Shown one piece after another: positions 1 to 15,000 of a DNA stretch of 64,000 nt. Under the pieces are notes generated by a model. The model ran no database searches. It was not told the origin of the DNA and worked only from the letters and a program-made list of their open reading frames with translations. The DNA comes from Cyanoderma ruficeps. Taxonomy: Eukaryota; Chordata; Aves; Passeriformes; Timaliidae. Within the stretch, counting starts at the first letter, position 1. The number at the start of each line of letters is the position of its first letter. The position numbers and the translations under genes were made by a program. Where the stretch lies: contig VZDJ01000623.1 of assembly GCA_008694505.1 (NCBI GenBank), positions 5,080,442 to 5,144,441 of the forward strand, written 5' to 3'.

Positions 1-3000
1 AATAATTTTTTTTCACTCACCCTTTTCAAGGAATGTCTATAATCAGAATGTTCTTTGTCTTAAAGTCAGTCATAAATTTTATGACAGCATACATGCCAGA
101 GAGCTTTGCACATAGACACGTTTCTCTGTTGTCAATAGTGGTTTGTGTCACAGTGGGAAATTTGACTGCTGTCTTCAACACTCAAATATAAGTGGCAGAA
201 TCACAATTCACAGTCATAATTTTATGAATAAATTTACCTTCTCTTCAGATCTCAGGGAAATTATTTATTTTGTTTGGACTGAGCACCAGCTCTTTTGGAT
301 GGCTTATATTCAAATTCAAGACAGTTCATTCATATGCAAATACTGTGCCAGGGGCAAGTGGAACAAAGTAGCTGACATCCTCTTTCACTACCCAAAAGCT
401 GGTCCATGAGGCCATGTTTCCATTCCTACTTAACAAAAATGTTCCTGTGGCACTTGTTTGAGAAGTGAGCTTGCCATTCTCAAACTTAAAAAATACCTGT
501 ACCTTTCCCTATATTCTGATATGAACAACATGCCATGGGCTGATGGCGATCCTTTACACAGGTCATCCTGAAATAAACGGCGTCTGAAAGCCACATCCTT
601 GTCCTTTCCATCCCATAAACTCATAGTGTAGCTGAAACACAGAACAACAGAAATATACTTTATCATCAAGATGGTTGTGATTGCCATGAAATATAACAAT
701 ATCTTGGTACAAATCTATCCAGGATCACTTTTTCCCCCTCAGACATTCACTAATGCATCAGATAGAAACCCTTTCAAGTGTTTGCCAAGTGAATATAAAT
801 ATGAACAGCTGGGGCCAGGGAGGGAATCTTTCCTTTTATTTTCCCCTCTGTTATGCATCAGCGTTTGATTGGTTTGTTTATCTGCTTTTGGGCCTTTTGT
901 TTTGCTTGTTTGTAGATGTATGAATTTTAATGAACAGAGCACTCTGGTATGAACAAAATATCTGGAGAGAGCACAGAGCAGTGGTTAAGAGACAGTGTTG
1001 GTGTTCAGGTTGTTTAGATCCCATTTCAAGTCCTCTCACCTGTGAAAAACCTTTTCATTCTATCCTAAGCATATGCCCATCACCAGTCTTTCTGTCATCT
1101 CTGGTTTTGCTTATCATGTTTTTGACAATTCTCTTTGTCCCTACTTTTTACTACATCTTGTTCCACTGTTTGGTCTTTTCTTGCCATGCCCATTTCAAGT
1201 CTTTTAACCCAAAAGGATATAGAAAAAGTCAAATTTTCCATAACCTAGGGCTTAGGAGACCACAGCAAAATTACCAGCTAATACACCTTTTTTAAATGAG
1301 GTATCTTTCTGCACAGCCAAAAAAGGCATAATTTGAAGCCCAGTGTTAATGGATTTTGAGCCAAATAAGTGAAGAATAAATGGGATAAAGCAAAAAACCA
1401 TGGAGAAGAGCCCTATCAGCTGTGCCCTCAGAAAATCTGAGTATATTCTGCTGGGAGGATGGTTCACTTTTTCTTTCCATTTTTCTTATAATATTTCTGT
1501 AAATATCTACTGATGTCTTCCACAGAAAGGAATTGGGCTCTTGATCTGAGCAGCTATGGCAGCTTTAAAAGTTTTAAGTACAGAAAGATTAGAGGAAAAA
1601 ATGCAAAGATCAGGCTGAGGAAGACATTATATCTTCATTAAATAGCTATAGGAAGAAATCTTGCAAGAAAAAAAAAGTAAAGGGAAGAAAAATTACAAGA
1701 CTCCACCAAAAAACTTTCCAGTTGTCTTGTCACATACCCGGACAATGGTTTAGACTTATTCCTGCCAATAAATTTCTTATAAGGAGACCAAACTGAAACA
1801 CAGATGTCCCATCTCATCAAATGTATATCATGACTGGCCTTAAGCCATGCTGGAGTCTTACTCATAACTGATTGGGCATTTCAGAAATCCCTGTGTCTCA
1901 ATTGGAACAAACAGCTTTAGGAATAAGAATGTGCGTGACCGGGAGCTGCCCTTCAAATACTGCTGCTGCTTTTTTTCTTACAGTGTACATGTGGGCCTGA
2001 ACCTAAAGATACAGCACAGTTAAAACCTGGAAGTTAAAACCTGCACAGCCCTGATGAAGTTGTGCCTGGACTGTGGAGTTCGATTTCACACTACTTTTTC
2101 AATGATAGCAAGAAAATATATTGTTTGGCTTTCCCTCTCTTTGCTGAAGAGAATTTGAGAAAACTTGTTCTCACTCCCACTCTTTGGATAGGCCTGGCCT
2201 GCAGTACACAGCTGACTTAGTGGCACCTATGACTTCAAATGTCTTACAAGAGGTTATACAGGAGCAGAAAACCTTCTTTTTTTCCCCTTTTTTTCTGTAG
2301 TAACATGATTATCGGGGTGAACTTTTGTAGCACAAATAGTGCTTTTGTGGGGATAGAAAATGCCCCAGTAGGTTTCTCTAATCCTTCTTGAGAGAGACAT
2401 CCTGGGGCAATCAACTCATTTATACATTCTCTACATTTTTCCCCCCCTTTTTGTTGAAGAAAAGGGCTGGTTTGCTGCCAAGACCTGTTTAAGTGCTAAC
2501 CTATGCAATTCATTCTAAAAACACTCATTTATCATTCCCAAATTAATCTTGTAACAGGATAGCTGCTCTTATTTTCATTGTCATTTTGCCCTTTGGATAA
2601 GAGATCACAAACACATACATATCCAACTCAAAGATTCTAAAAAGCATATATAAAAAAGGGAAAATAGGAATGGCATTGCTATAATTATAAACAGAAAGAA
2701 GTAGACATACATCTTCATTTCTCACATATCACATCTATTAATAATAGAATGAAATGTAATTTGTGCTGAATATTGCTCAGAGTCTTGTGCCAGAAGCATA
2801 ATTGCTTTCAATCAGATTGGTAGTTGGAAGGAAAAGGATTTTTTTAAACCCACAGTAAACACAATTTATGCAAAATTATTAAAATATGATATATTCCATT
2901 TTTTTCTGGAACACAGAATGCATTTTGACATTAAAAATATAAACAATGAAGAGTTTGGTATGAAACTACTGTACAGAATTTTAAAACCATATATGCCTGC

Positions 3001-6000
3001 TGTTGTGTATAAAAAATAATATCTTGGCACTGGCAAGAAGAGCTTGCTACAATGAAAAAGTTATAGATGTAACTTTTACTGCAAGCACGCAGCCTTTTTA
3101 AACCTATGTCTTGTAAATGCATTGCAGACAAATTTAAACGAAGGGTCGAGGTTTCTGTGGCAGGTTTGGACTCTTGATTCTTCCTTTTTTGGGGGGGTGG
3201 GTGTAAAATTTTATGGGTTCTGCTCACACACTTAGAGGCTTTTCTCTCAAAGGACTTTCTTGTAGAGGAACACACTGCAAAATGTGTGATTTCTGACACC
3301 TCTCCTGTTCCCAGCAGCACAGGCCTAAATTTATGTTCTCTGTCCTGCATCCCACTCTGCAGGGACATGAAGAAAATAATGTCTTATTTTTCCTTCATTT
3401 CCCCACACACCCCCTTTTCCATTACGCACCAACATATCTCTTCAAACCGACTTTCCTTGTCTGTGGACATTGAACATCCCTAAGTGTTTTGGAAAGATGG
3501 TCCACCTCCTTGCATAGTTGAAGGGTTTGAAATTGTGGTTTTTCAAACAGATTTGAACATGGGAAGCATTCATCAAACCTACTAAACCGTGATTCTTTCC
3601 ATTGACTGCAATGAGCTTCAGACCAAGACCTTGATCTTCATTCTTTGTCATTAATTTCTTTAAAAAATGAATTTCTTCACTAAGCTGTGAGTTGTGATAC
3701 TCTAAACAGTTTATGCAAAGAAATTTAAGCTCATGGATTTTTTATTAATTTTTTTTCAAGTGAGAATTTTCTTTCTTTCTCCATCACTGACTGCTCACTG
3801 GTTTGTCTGTGATGGGTCGCTGAGGTCAGTAGTACTTTTTCTGCTGCATGAATGGAATGACTCAAGTGTTTGAAAGAGACTAATGACTCTAATAGCCAAC
3901 AAAGGATGAATTTGCTTATGTATAAACATCTTTGTTTGTGTGCCAGTCAGGACATTTATGCACAGTACATCTATTCTTCCAGCATAGGTGTATGCAAATT
4001 GAAATAAAGCTGGGGGGGAAATGGCAAATGGAGCTTGCATTTCAAATGGAGAGACTTGGGAGCAGCCCAACTCCCTGGCGTGGTACAGTAGGCGCCTCCG
4101 GTCCCCCTGTCTGTGCTCTGGGTTTCCCACAAAAGAAAATTGCTGCAGGTCCCATCCAGTCTGCATGTCCCAACAAGTCCCTAGTTAGGGTGTTTGGAGC
4201 AGCAGGACTGCAGGGCACAGCACCACACGGGCCCACAGGTCACATTATAATGAGCTGGAGATGATCAGAGAGGTATGCTGGACAATTCCCAGAAACAGCT
4301 TGAGTGTGTTTCTGATGTGCATTAGAAAAACAAAAAACAAGCATAAAAGCAAAAGCCTTTCAACCTCTGCCATACCTCCAGAGTTGCAAATATCGTAAAA
4401 CATATTTTCCTGTCATAAGGGTCTGCTTTTCAGTACTTTCTTCTTCTTTTTTTACTTCTCTCATCAGAAAATGGCCACAGAAACCTTGAAATTTAAAAAT
4501 ATCATCAATATAGAGATTCTTCTGTGGAACATCTTAGTTTAAATAGGCTAGGACATATTGACTAAATTCTTTGGGTGAAAGTGATCCAACTAAATGCAAA
4601 GGCAACCCTCTTCCAAAATTATTTTTCAATTGAAGACATTGAAATTATAATTTTTCAATCTCTTGTGGGTTATTTTCTTCTGTCTTTGCATAGTCTGAAT
4701 TGTTTGTATTGGTTTGTTTGTTTCCTCAGACATCTGATTTTTTTTAATAAGTGTATCCATGCAAATGTTACATAAAAAAAATTAAAAAGAGGATATATCT
4801 TACTCTAGACCAGAGATTACACTGGGGGCAGGGGGTAAAATTAAACTTCAAATTATTGCTGCATGTGTGAGGCACAAGCAGCAAACAATAATTAAACATT
4901 TTCTATTGAAAAAAAACATTTGCATTCATTCTGCGTTCAGTGCTTTCTGATATGTTTTCATCACATTGCACACTTCCTTGGTAAACCTCAAAGCAGAAGT
5001 TGGAGATCACATCTTAGAACCTTCTAGGGCTCCTAGGGCCAGACAAAGTTTTTAAGAAGCAGAAGTGGAAGCAGCAGGGAATGACCTGGTCAGGTGAGAG
5101 CATCCCATACCCAGCCCCCTCTCATGCCATCAGCTGAGGGCAGCACTGCCGAGGGCCCTTGCAGGGGGAAAAATTATGCCTATTAGTGCTTAAAGTCAAA
5201 CCTGCCATATCCTAAGATCTGTCTGGAGTCAAGCATCTCTTTGGAGCTGAGCAGAAGCGTTTTCTGAGACAAGCAAGAATGCCGGGAGCTGGGACCACCA
5301 TCTCCTCCACCTCATTGGGATGTCTGTCTGCCTTCATGGCACATCCAAGCCAGTGGGCTCAACACTCCGGAGCCCAGAGCTCCAGTCCATGGAAAGCTTC
5401 ATGTAGATATTGCCGTAGAATGTCTTTTCTTTCTTCAGTAGTGGTGATTCCAAGCTTCCACCCACAGCCTGCTTTAATGACAGTAGTGTGGAGGACAGTG
5501 ACGCCCACAGTTTGGTACAGAGTCTGTTGTCAGCTCTCAAAGTTTCTCACAGAGTTTAGCTCAGCTATTTAGGGCTGATGAGATCATGCTGTTTAATAGA
5601 CTAGAGACCACATACGGATGATTTACCAGCACTTTGGAGAACCACAGTCTGAAAATTGTTGAGCACAGCTAAACCCAGGACTTGATTCTGCCAGGTAAGA
5701 TCGGTCACTGGAACTGCTCCTGTCTAAGAGGTGAAAAAAGCCTTGACTAAAGCAGTATTTTCTGGATTTACTTCTGTAACACTGCTATGACTTCACTGAT
5801 GCCTACAGTAATGTATGGGAACGAGAGAACAAAACCAGCCATGATTACTACAGAGCCTGTTTTTGGCATTGGGGCTTTCAGAAATGTACACTTGTTCAGT
5901 TCCTGCTCTCAGTTTCTCTCAAGATGTCTCTTTCCTACAAGCCTCTGCTGTGCCTTGTCTGTTAATGAACAGAGCTGTGAATTCCCCACAAGAAGGGATC

Positions 6001-9000
6001 TATCCCTCCTGCCTGAGGAGAAATTGCTGGCACTGTATAAACACAACTGTGGGAGTTACTGTGGTACGGGTGATTTTTCACAACTCACCAAGAGTGCTTG
6101 GTCATGGTGGGTGTTGAGAGAAGAGGATCTGGCTGGCCTAATTCTTTCTTGCCAGCTGCCAATGAGCCCCATGGATGTTTCTGCAGCAGGATCAGTGCAG
6201 GTACCTGTGCTCCTGCAGGTTGCTTTGCAGAGGTGTCTGGGCTGGGTGCACATAAAGCCACACAGCCACTGTGTTTGCCTAATGCTGTTCAGTGCAGATC
6301 CCAGCCAGGGCTGAGATTGGCGGCTGGGCTTGGAGCCTGCAAAGCTAAGGATTCGGGATTTGGCCTGCATCTGTCTGTGTATTTATATAATGACAGAAAA
6401 AGCAAATTCCTTACAAGCACATATGAGTCAAAACAAAAACACTGTGAAGGTCAGCTGAGCGCAGCAGTGAGATGATGTTATCCCAGCCACACGTTCAACT
6501 CTTAAGCTGCCTGACCAGCCAGAGGGACTCCTGGGCAAAAGTCCTGAGAAGATGCCAGCTGGGAAACCACCCACCAACACCCAGCTGGCTTCTCAAAACA
6601 ACTGGAGCCTCAATGTTTGACGCTCTGCTCCAGGCACAGCTGCAGGGCATAGCCCAGCCACAAAGCAATACCAAGGGCTTCTCATGAAGTTTTCCAACAG
6701 AAACACTGTTACAAATATCCTAATTGGAAAGGATTTCCTTTTTAAAAATAAGATGAACAGCAACATATTTAAGGCTATTTTTTTTTCAATCTAGCTGGCA
6801 AAATATTAATCCAGCAAGTCAAACTCTGTTTTAGGGTTTTTTGGGTTTTTTTTCTTTTTCTATAAATGTATTGTTTAGCATCTCACTTTCAGCCAAGATA
6901 CTATAAACAATTCACAGACACAGATCCAATCCAGAGTTAATTAAGGTTGATCAAAGCTTATGTGCAGCCCTCAACTCCTGGTGCTGAGGATAAAAGCAGA
7001 GGTCTTTGTTAAGGATGTAGTGCCCTTGGAAATATATATCCCTTCCTTATTTGTTTGGAATTATTTAATTTCATTGTAACCTCATGTCTATAAACGCCCT
7101 TCCATTAAGTAATAACAACCACTATGCAATTCTTCTTGGAAAAGTTTTGAAACTATCCGGAGGCATTCAACATAAATGTGTATTTCATTTTTAAAGATGT
7201 AGTAATGTGTTTACTGTAGTAATTTTGAGAAGTTACATTGCATTATGATCACTTTTCTTGCAGGGAGGCTCCAGCTTTGACCAGTTCCATTGAGTTAGGC
7301 AATGTACTTGGATACAATCAATATCTGGGAAAGTTTCCAGGCTACATGAACAAAACAAGCAGGAAGTCCTGTGCACGCTCTACCGACTGAATGTAGAGAC
7401 ATCAGGGCTGAATACAGAATTAAAATCTAAAGTCTTGGCAATAGGGCTGTCTGCTCACCCCTCACTCCCATCCATTCTGGGGCAAAACCTCCATATGCAC
7501 CAGCCACCTACACTTGTCTTTTACAGGTGAATGAGAACAAAACCCAGCAAGGGGAGGAGAATTTAGCAAACAGCAGCTGTTGCAAATAATTTGCAATTTA
7601 CATGCTACATATTTGCCATTCTGTTTAGAGAAAGCCAACTCAGTTAAAATCTGGACTTCTAATAATACCTTTGTTTCCTCAATGGCAGACAGAACAAGTA
7701 AGTTGGTCAGGGCCTCCAGAATGCACAAGGTTTGTCTCTAAACTGGCTTGCCTTTAATAGATAGACACTCCTAGTGCAGATGATAGAGCACTTCAAAGTC
7801 CCAGGTAACAATTTTGTTTCACTTCCTCACATTTGCAGGCAGCATTACCAGAAGTCCATAACCTCTGCATTACTGCCTAACAGGTCCTAAACCACACTCA
7901 TCTTTATGACTTTCTGACTGTTCTGGGCCTAGAACAGGTTTGTTCCTGAAGGGCTGTACACAGAGAAGGAACATTCTCTGCTCAGGGGAGTAGTTTTGTC
8001 TGTGAGGGAAGAGCCTGGCATGGAAAGGCCCTGTGCCCCATCCTTCCACAGGGCAAGCTCTCATGTGCAGTGGCCCACAGAAGACGTCTTTGATGTTATG
8101 ACTGTCTACCAGATGTTTTACCCTGATAAAATGCAGATCAGGTTCTGTTTATGTTTATGTTGCAGGACAACTTCTCATTAAGTTGGTGGGATACAAAATT
8201 AATAACTTCGGCTCTATATGGTCCTCTCACAGAAATGGAAAATGGAAAATCCTATATTCAGCCTTGTTCATTCCTTGTGAATAGGGCAGGAAATCTCTCC
8301 AAAGACAGCAAAATTTCTCCATTTTTCTTTTATGCCCATATGCTAAATTACACAGATACTTTGCTTTTATTTTTCTTCATTTTTTTTCACATAGGAGTTT
8401 TGCCAATTCAGTTATCTTCAGAACAAAATCTCCTTACTCTATAGCATGGGTAGATCCTCACAGTACTTCCATCATGTGTAGAACTAAGTATTCTATTCCT
8501 ATTATTAAGATTTTGCAATATGCCCCTGATGGCTTGATAAACATCCCCAGACTTGTTCCACTCAGCACATGGGACACTGAAGGCCATCTCCAACCCAAAG
8601 CAGAGTTTCCATTTGGAAGTGGAATATGATTTTGAACTGGGAACTCAGAAGCAGAGGGATTTTAATTTCTATTGTTCTTAGCCTTTTATTGGTCTTCAAT
8701 TAGTCTTACTGTCAAGTGGAAAAAAGATTATAGTGAAGTATAAAGCAAAATGTCAAATTTTACTGCCTGCCAGGTTTTGTTATTGTAATGGGAGTTGAAC
8801 AAATTGGTAATGGGTAGAAGCCTTGTGCTTATAGTTACTAGAGAGACAAAAATATTGGTGAACTTTGTGTTCTGACTAAAAAATCACTCTGGGCTATATG
8901 GCTACTATTTTATGCCCTGAGTAGAAATAAAACTTTTTTTCCTTCACTGTTGAAGCAACAAAAGTATTCTCCTCTTCCATGGAAAAAAATATTAGAATGA

Positions 9001-12000
9001 TTCCATCACTTTGTTAACAGCAAATCCTAAGTATTTAATAAATTGTAAATATTTCCCTTAGGTTATACTTAAGGAAATAAACCAACACTTTGGGCTTGGA
9101 TGAGTTTGCACTTAGAAAAACTGATTCTATTATCTACTGAAGATAACTGAAAAATCACTAGTGGAAACATGACACTATGAAATGTCGTGTCAGGTTGCAA
9201 ATCTGAAATAGGACAAAGTGCAATTTTTTCAGCAGATATTTTCCATCTAGATTTTTCAGGGAAGACAGTTTCTGCTGACTTTAAGATTAATTTCTGGTTT
9301 TATTTTCCATTATAAATTACTTGTTATCTATTAGTCCTCTCTTCCCCATAATCTGCGAGAACAGTTCTATATACATGTGAATTCTTTGTTGTGTCTTTTA
9401 ATTGGATGTGTCTCCAGTGTGATACTGTAAGTTCCTCATTTAGCATCGGTGGTTTAACATCCTTTGGAGCAAAGTGAACCAATGACTTAATTAACTTCCA
9501 CTTGGGCAATTATCTGCTCTGGGAACCTGCAGGAAGTATTATTCTATTTGAGGGTGACAAATGAACATACATGAGGTACCACACGCCACCCAGTGGGAGA
9601 TCTGACAAGAAACATAATTTATTTCATTAGTGGTGCCAAAATGGGCTTTCAAGCTGAAAACCTAAATATGTAGTAGTGTCTTAGAAGAGGAAATAGCATG
9701 AGCTTTGTCTGAAATAATTGATTGTGTACAGTTCACAACATATATTTCCATGGGAAAGTTTGTGTCAGTCTTCATCCATCATACTGTAGTTTGTTAGGTG
9801 TCAACCTAAGTGGTGTATAAAATAAACAGTCGTAAATACTTTTGGATTTGGTAATACTTATCAATTACAATATGAAATATAGATTTAAAAGAAAATAACT
9901 AGCCTTGATTCAGAATTAACTTTGGGGTTTTAGAACATATTTATAATTGCTCTGAGCATTGTAGATTTCAAAACATGGCTACACTCTCCAACATTCTTGG
10001 CTTTCTTCAGATTTATTGTAATTTATAGAGTAAAAGTTAGTGGCAGCCTCTAATTACCCACAGAACCAAAGTTTCCTGAATGAAAACTTGAGATCAAAGG
10101 GCATGAATAATAGCCTTAAAGGCATCTCCCCTTACACAGGCTACTCTTAGCCCCTCTGCTGTCCTTTGGTATAAATTAAGCACCTTAGGATGAATAAAAC
10201 ATGAAGCACAGAAGGTTTAGATTTCACAGAAGATGAATGGTTGGATTATTGATGGGAAAAGGAGCATGGGAAAGTATAAACCATGTAGATCTAAAAATTT
10301 TAAACTCTGTAAGCAATCACCTTTGCTTTAGTAATTTTTTTTTAATTTATTTTTTCGTCATTTTGTTCAAATCCTTTCTGTTGATAAGGCAGCTGGGTTG
10401 TTCTGTGTCACTGAGCTGCACTTTTAAGCAAGCTCAGAAGCCTTTCACAGCTCATTCTGTTGATTTCAGTGGGCATATGACCAGGCCATAAAACCACAAG
10501 AGCAATCACTGGTTGTTAAAAACCATACAAGCACTTACATTCAATTATAATGAAAAAGGTGCATACCTCTTGTGTCTCATGAAACTCAGACTTGAAGGCT
10601 GTTTGATTCCTCTTATATACAGCATGAATCCAGTTCCTTCCTGATGTAAAGTTCATTGCCTTTCACTAGTGTTACACATGCTGAATTTAATTCATTTCAT
10701 ATCCCATCATGGTATAAATGTGCGTAACTGTAGGAATTAGGAAAATAGGACCAAAACCCTTTTTAATGTAGATGTTACTCATAGACAAAGATTTTCCAGG
10801 ATGAATGGGTACATGAGGCAAAAGCTGTTTGTTTGTTTTGAACAATATTCTGCATTTGTTTTCTATGAAGAATGTTTTCTTTGAAGGAAAAAAAACTACG
10901 AAATGAAAAATCAAGTAACAGCTTTGGGAAATGGTAAAATAAAATATTCCTCCATGAGCTGTGAAAATGGCTGACTCTTCATCTTGGCCTTAATTCGTTA
11001 AGAACCAAAATATTAACTTTCTGATATTTGGACATTTGAAACGTATTTATTTTGTGTTTACCTTTATTGAAAGTAATCAATGAAAGCAGTCAAATGCCCT
11101 AATTTGGGCAATTAAATGTCTTCCTTTGTAAACCAGAGGGATGTATATTATAATCATATCTCATTCAGTCCTATGGCCCAGGTATCAGGGCTGTCAAGCA
11201 AACCCAGGAAAAGGGGATTCACCTACTGCTTATACTTGATTAACATCTGGGCTTTGAACAAAGCTCATCTGGTTTCCAGGAAGTTGAGTCAGGCTTTGTC
11301 TCTCCTCTTAAGGCTGTTCCACTTTTTAGAATACAATTAAAAATTCATTGGCCTGGGAAGGGAACCCAAGTGTCTCACATCCCCTGGGATGGATCTAACC
11401 ACTGTCTCATGCAGTCATTTTCACGCTCTCTTGCTGTCTCAATAAATATTGAAGTATTTTATGCAAAATGGAATACCCTCTGTGTGAGCATTAGAGAAAA
11501 AAATGCATTTAAAGGCTACTGTAGATGTGATGGTTGCATCAGCCTTGGGGAACAGAGGAGTCCTGCCTTTGACCCTTCCCTTGAACCAGGAAAAAAGAGG
11601 TTTGAACCTCTCCCTCCTCATGGAGGAGTGTGCTTATTTTTGGAAACTGAATGAAAAAATAGAAATTTTAACCAAAATGTTAAATGCAATTGCATTGCAC
11701 TGCAATGACCTCATGCTACCTCTTTGGCTCTCCTGAATCCAAGTGCAGAAAAAAAATGCCAGTTAGAAAATTGTAATGACAAGGTTGGGGGTGTGGGGTT
11801 TTTTTGTTTGGAGCATGTTGGAATTTGGCATCAAATTTTTGTTTGGTTCAGTTTAGTCTTAGAGTAATCTAAATAATTCTTCATATTTTAATTTGTTTTT
11901 CTTTCAAGAAAATAAATACATAATCAACTAAAGAAATAGACCAAGAACATTTCCATGGTTTTTCTAAGCTTTTAGGATTTTTTTTCTCAAGTCCATTTAT

Positions 12001-15000
12001 TTGAAGGAAGTGCTGTGAGTCAAAGTTTTTTTTACTATAGCCAAAAAATTGGGGTTTTTTCCCCTGTGAAGTGTGACAGGAAAAAGTACCATTTTTCTAC
12101 TAGTTTTAATCTTATCTCTGAATAGGTGTAGTTATGCTTACATTGTCAGGTTTCAGGAAAACTTTGAGCTCCCAAAGCTGATCCAAACCCCTCTGAGTGG
12201 GTGACAGTCTTTCTGTTGACTTAAACTGTCTATAGAGGGGAAGCTGAGTTTAAACCTACGGACTGAGAATTTGTGCCTCTGTAATCTAGTTTATTAAGAC
12301 AGAGGTTTACAGGAAGGGGAGATACCTCAAAGTTATCTTAATATTGCACCAATTTGATTAATTATGCTTTGAAGTAAGGATACTTCTATTTATTGAGTGT
12401 GTCATTTGGGGTTTTTTTTCTCCCTGCTGTATTATGGATATAACATATTGATGGTGAGGACACTGTAGAGGCCAATGAATTCCAATCCATGTGAATGCTC
12501 AGAAACCCTCAGCAGCCAAAGGGCTCTGGCAAACAAAACCATTTTATAATGCATCAGCACAGACTTCACATTGCCCTGAGGAATAGAAAGGGTAGTTAGT
12601 TTAGGCAATCATGAAAAAATAAATCTCAAGGAGCAAATATTCTCACTTACAACAGCTTTCTGACAATAAGGCCATTTCTGACGGGAAGGGAGTTCACAGG
12701 TCATTCTTATTAAGTGCTTGACTGATTTATTTTAGCACAACTCTCCCTTCTGCTGAAGCTGGGAGAACTGAAGTGTATTTTTCCTCCAGAAAAGCCTGCT
12801 AATGCTGTGCTGGGCTGCTGAGTGGAAAGGGTGAGCACTGCTATCCCATCGTATCAATTGCAGTGTGCTTCCATCAATGCAGCCAAAATGCTCTGGAAGG
12901 GAGAATTCTGCAGCCTGAATCCACTCCCTTACTGACTCTCCCTGACCCCTAGAGTTTGCCAAGTGCCCTTTTAGGAACAGTTAGGTGGTAGTCTTGCCTG
13001 GTGTCCTGGTGTTTGTTCTTGCCAACTTGATAACTTTTTCTCTCTACCCACTGCACTTTCCTACAATATTTATTTAAGGAACCCAATTTATTTATTATTG
13101 CAGCCCAATATTTATTTATTTAAGCAGCCCAATTCTCCCTCTAGAAGCTGACATTTTTAAATCTGCCTTAAAGCATTTGTGGTGTTTCTCAAAGCCAGAC
13201 TGTACTGAATATTAAAAGCATCATATGGGGTAATATTCCTCACTCATATTATAAACTATATCTTTTGGGACTCCAGCTTTGCTTTTAATCACATCATTAC
13301 CCTAATTATCTTATTAACATCCATCCCTTTATGGAAGAATAAAATAAAGGCTTTTTTTCCTTTGCCCCCGCAACAGGCACACGATCAAATATTCGGAAAC
13401 TATTACACTAATCATAACCATTTCACTGTTAGCTTCCACTTTGCCCATCTGTTTGCCCATATCCACTTGCTTCCTGCCATAGCCTCAGACTGTCAGCTCT
13501 CTGAGGCAGGGTGTCTCTCAGAGCTTTGCACAGGTCTTGTTCCTGTCTGGGGTGTGTGGGCGGTAGAACTGCTACAGTGATAGATTTGTTTTCCAGATTA
13601 TCAGTAACATAATTGCGTTATATTAAGTTGCAATATTTTTGCCAATGCATTTTCTTACCTTATAATCTTGGGGTACTGTATAGCATCTCCAAAACAATTG
13701 GGAGCAGCAATTTATTTACTAATTAAATGGATTGATAAACAGCAACTGAAGCAGTTTGGGTACAATAAAGACAAATATTCTGTCCTTTAATGATACACAA
13801 TCATGAGTTCAACACACTTTGCAGAAATGAGATAGGAAACAATGAAAAGAGAATTTGATTACATGTTGTCACTCCAATTCATTCTTCTCACTTCTCACAA
13901 TTAGTTTAGGCCTTTCATCTATTCATATCATCCATACAACACTTCTATGGTTGTTGTTTATCACCTCCCTCTTGTATTCCTGCTTTGTAAATGGGAAATT
14001 TTTGCAATATTGCTTCAGAGGAAATTATAGATCAGACTAGACAGTCACAATTTTTTTTCTTTCATTTATAGCAAGAAGAAATATGAAATTGAAATTATTT
14101 GCCCTCTTCATCAAAGAGAGCATTGGGTTGAGAAGACTGGATGCTGGCTGCAGTAGTAAAGGAGTACAAGCTGAAAATACGATACAGCTGTGCAGATAGC
14201 TTTGTGATTATTTTGAAAAGCTGGCTATCTGCCCCATCTGACAGTCTGTGAACATGGCAAATAATTTAACATTCATGCTGCTCCTGTTTTGGCATTATAT
14301 ATATGAATCATGTGGTCACCACCTTCCAAATTGGTAGTCGATCAGAAAGGAGTTAATGACTAAAGTTTTGATCATGACTTGTTCCATTGTTCCGCAATAA
14401 AAAACATTGTAAAATGAAATATCAAGGCATAAAGGACATTTGTGTCCTGACTCATAGGTCATGGAGAGTCTTTATTTTCTTGCATCTTAAGGAGTTGCTT
14501 CTAACTTTGGAAGTTTCCTGAAGGGTTGATTAACTGCTGAATGCCAGGCATGGTCCATGGTTTCCTTTTTGACTCCATAGGCTTCTACACCCTCAAATAA
14601 CCAGTCTTTTAATATCACTTCTATGAGCTGGAAGAGAATATGCAAAGTCTTATTTCATCTACGTTTCAAAAGTGTGTACAGTAGAAGATTTGCAATTAGA
14701 TTTTCTCAATTGAAAAAAAAAAAGAACTGATTATTATTTGCCTGAAGTTTGGGTTTGAGTTCTTTTGTGTAGCTGAAATATGTGAGAAGGGAAGCTCTCA
14801 TTAAGTTAAATGGTGAAATAATGGTTTTTAACCTAATGGCTTTATCCTCTTTTCTCCAGCAAGGAGGTGGAAGCTTTTCATTACACTTACACCATTTGTT
14901 AAACAAGTTTGAGTGTGAAAATTCCCCTGTGGAGTAGCACTCTTGATCCTAAATCCTGGGTTTATGTGCATGTGACTTTGGAGAAAAGCTGTTGGGTTAT

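Noticed and set aside
4040..4260. GC-richer patch with overlapping open frames, considered as an exon or promoter
   Set aside because: CpG is not enriched to island level, and no convincing coding sequence or splice-site pair could be assigned.
5787..6314. A 175-codon + strand open frame
   Set aside because: There is no recognisable domain, no splice-site logic and no related neighbour. An overlapping minus-strand frame is equally open.
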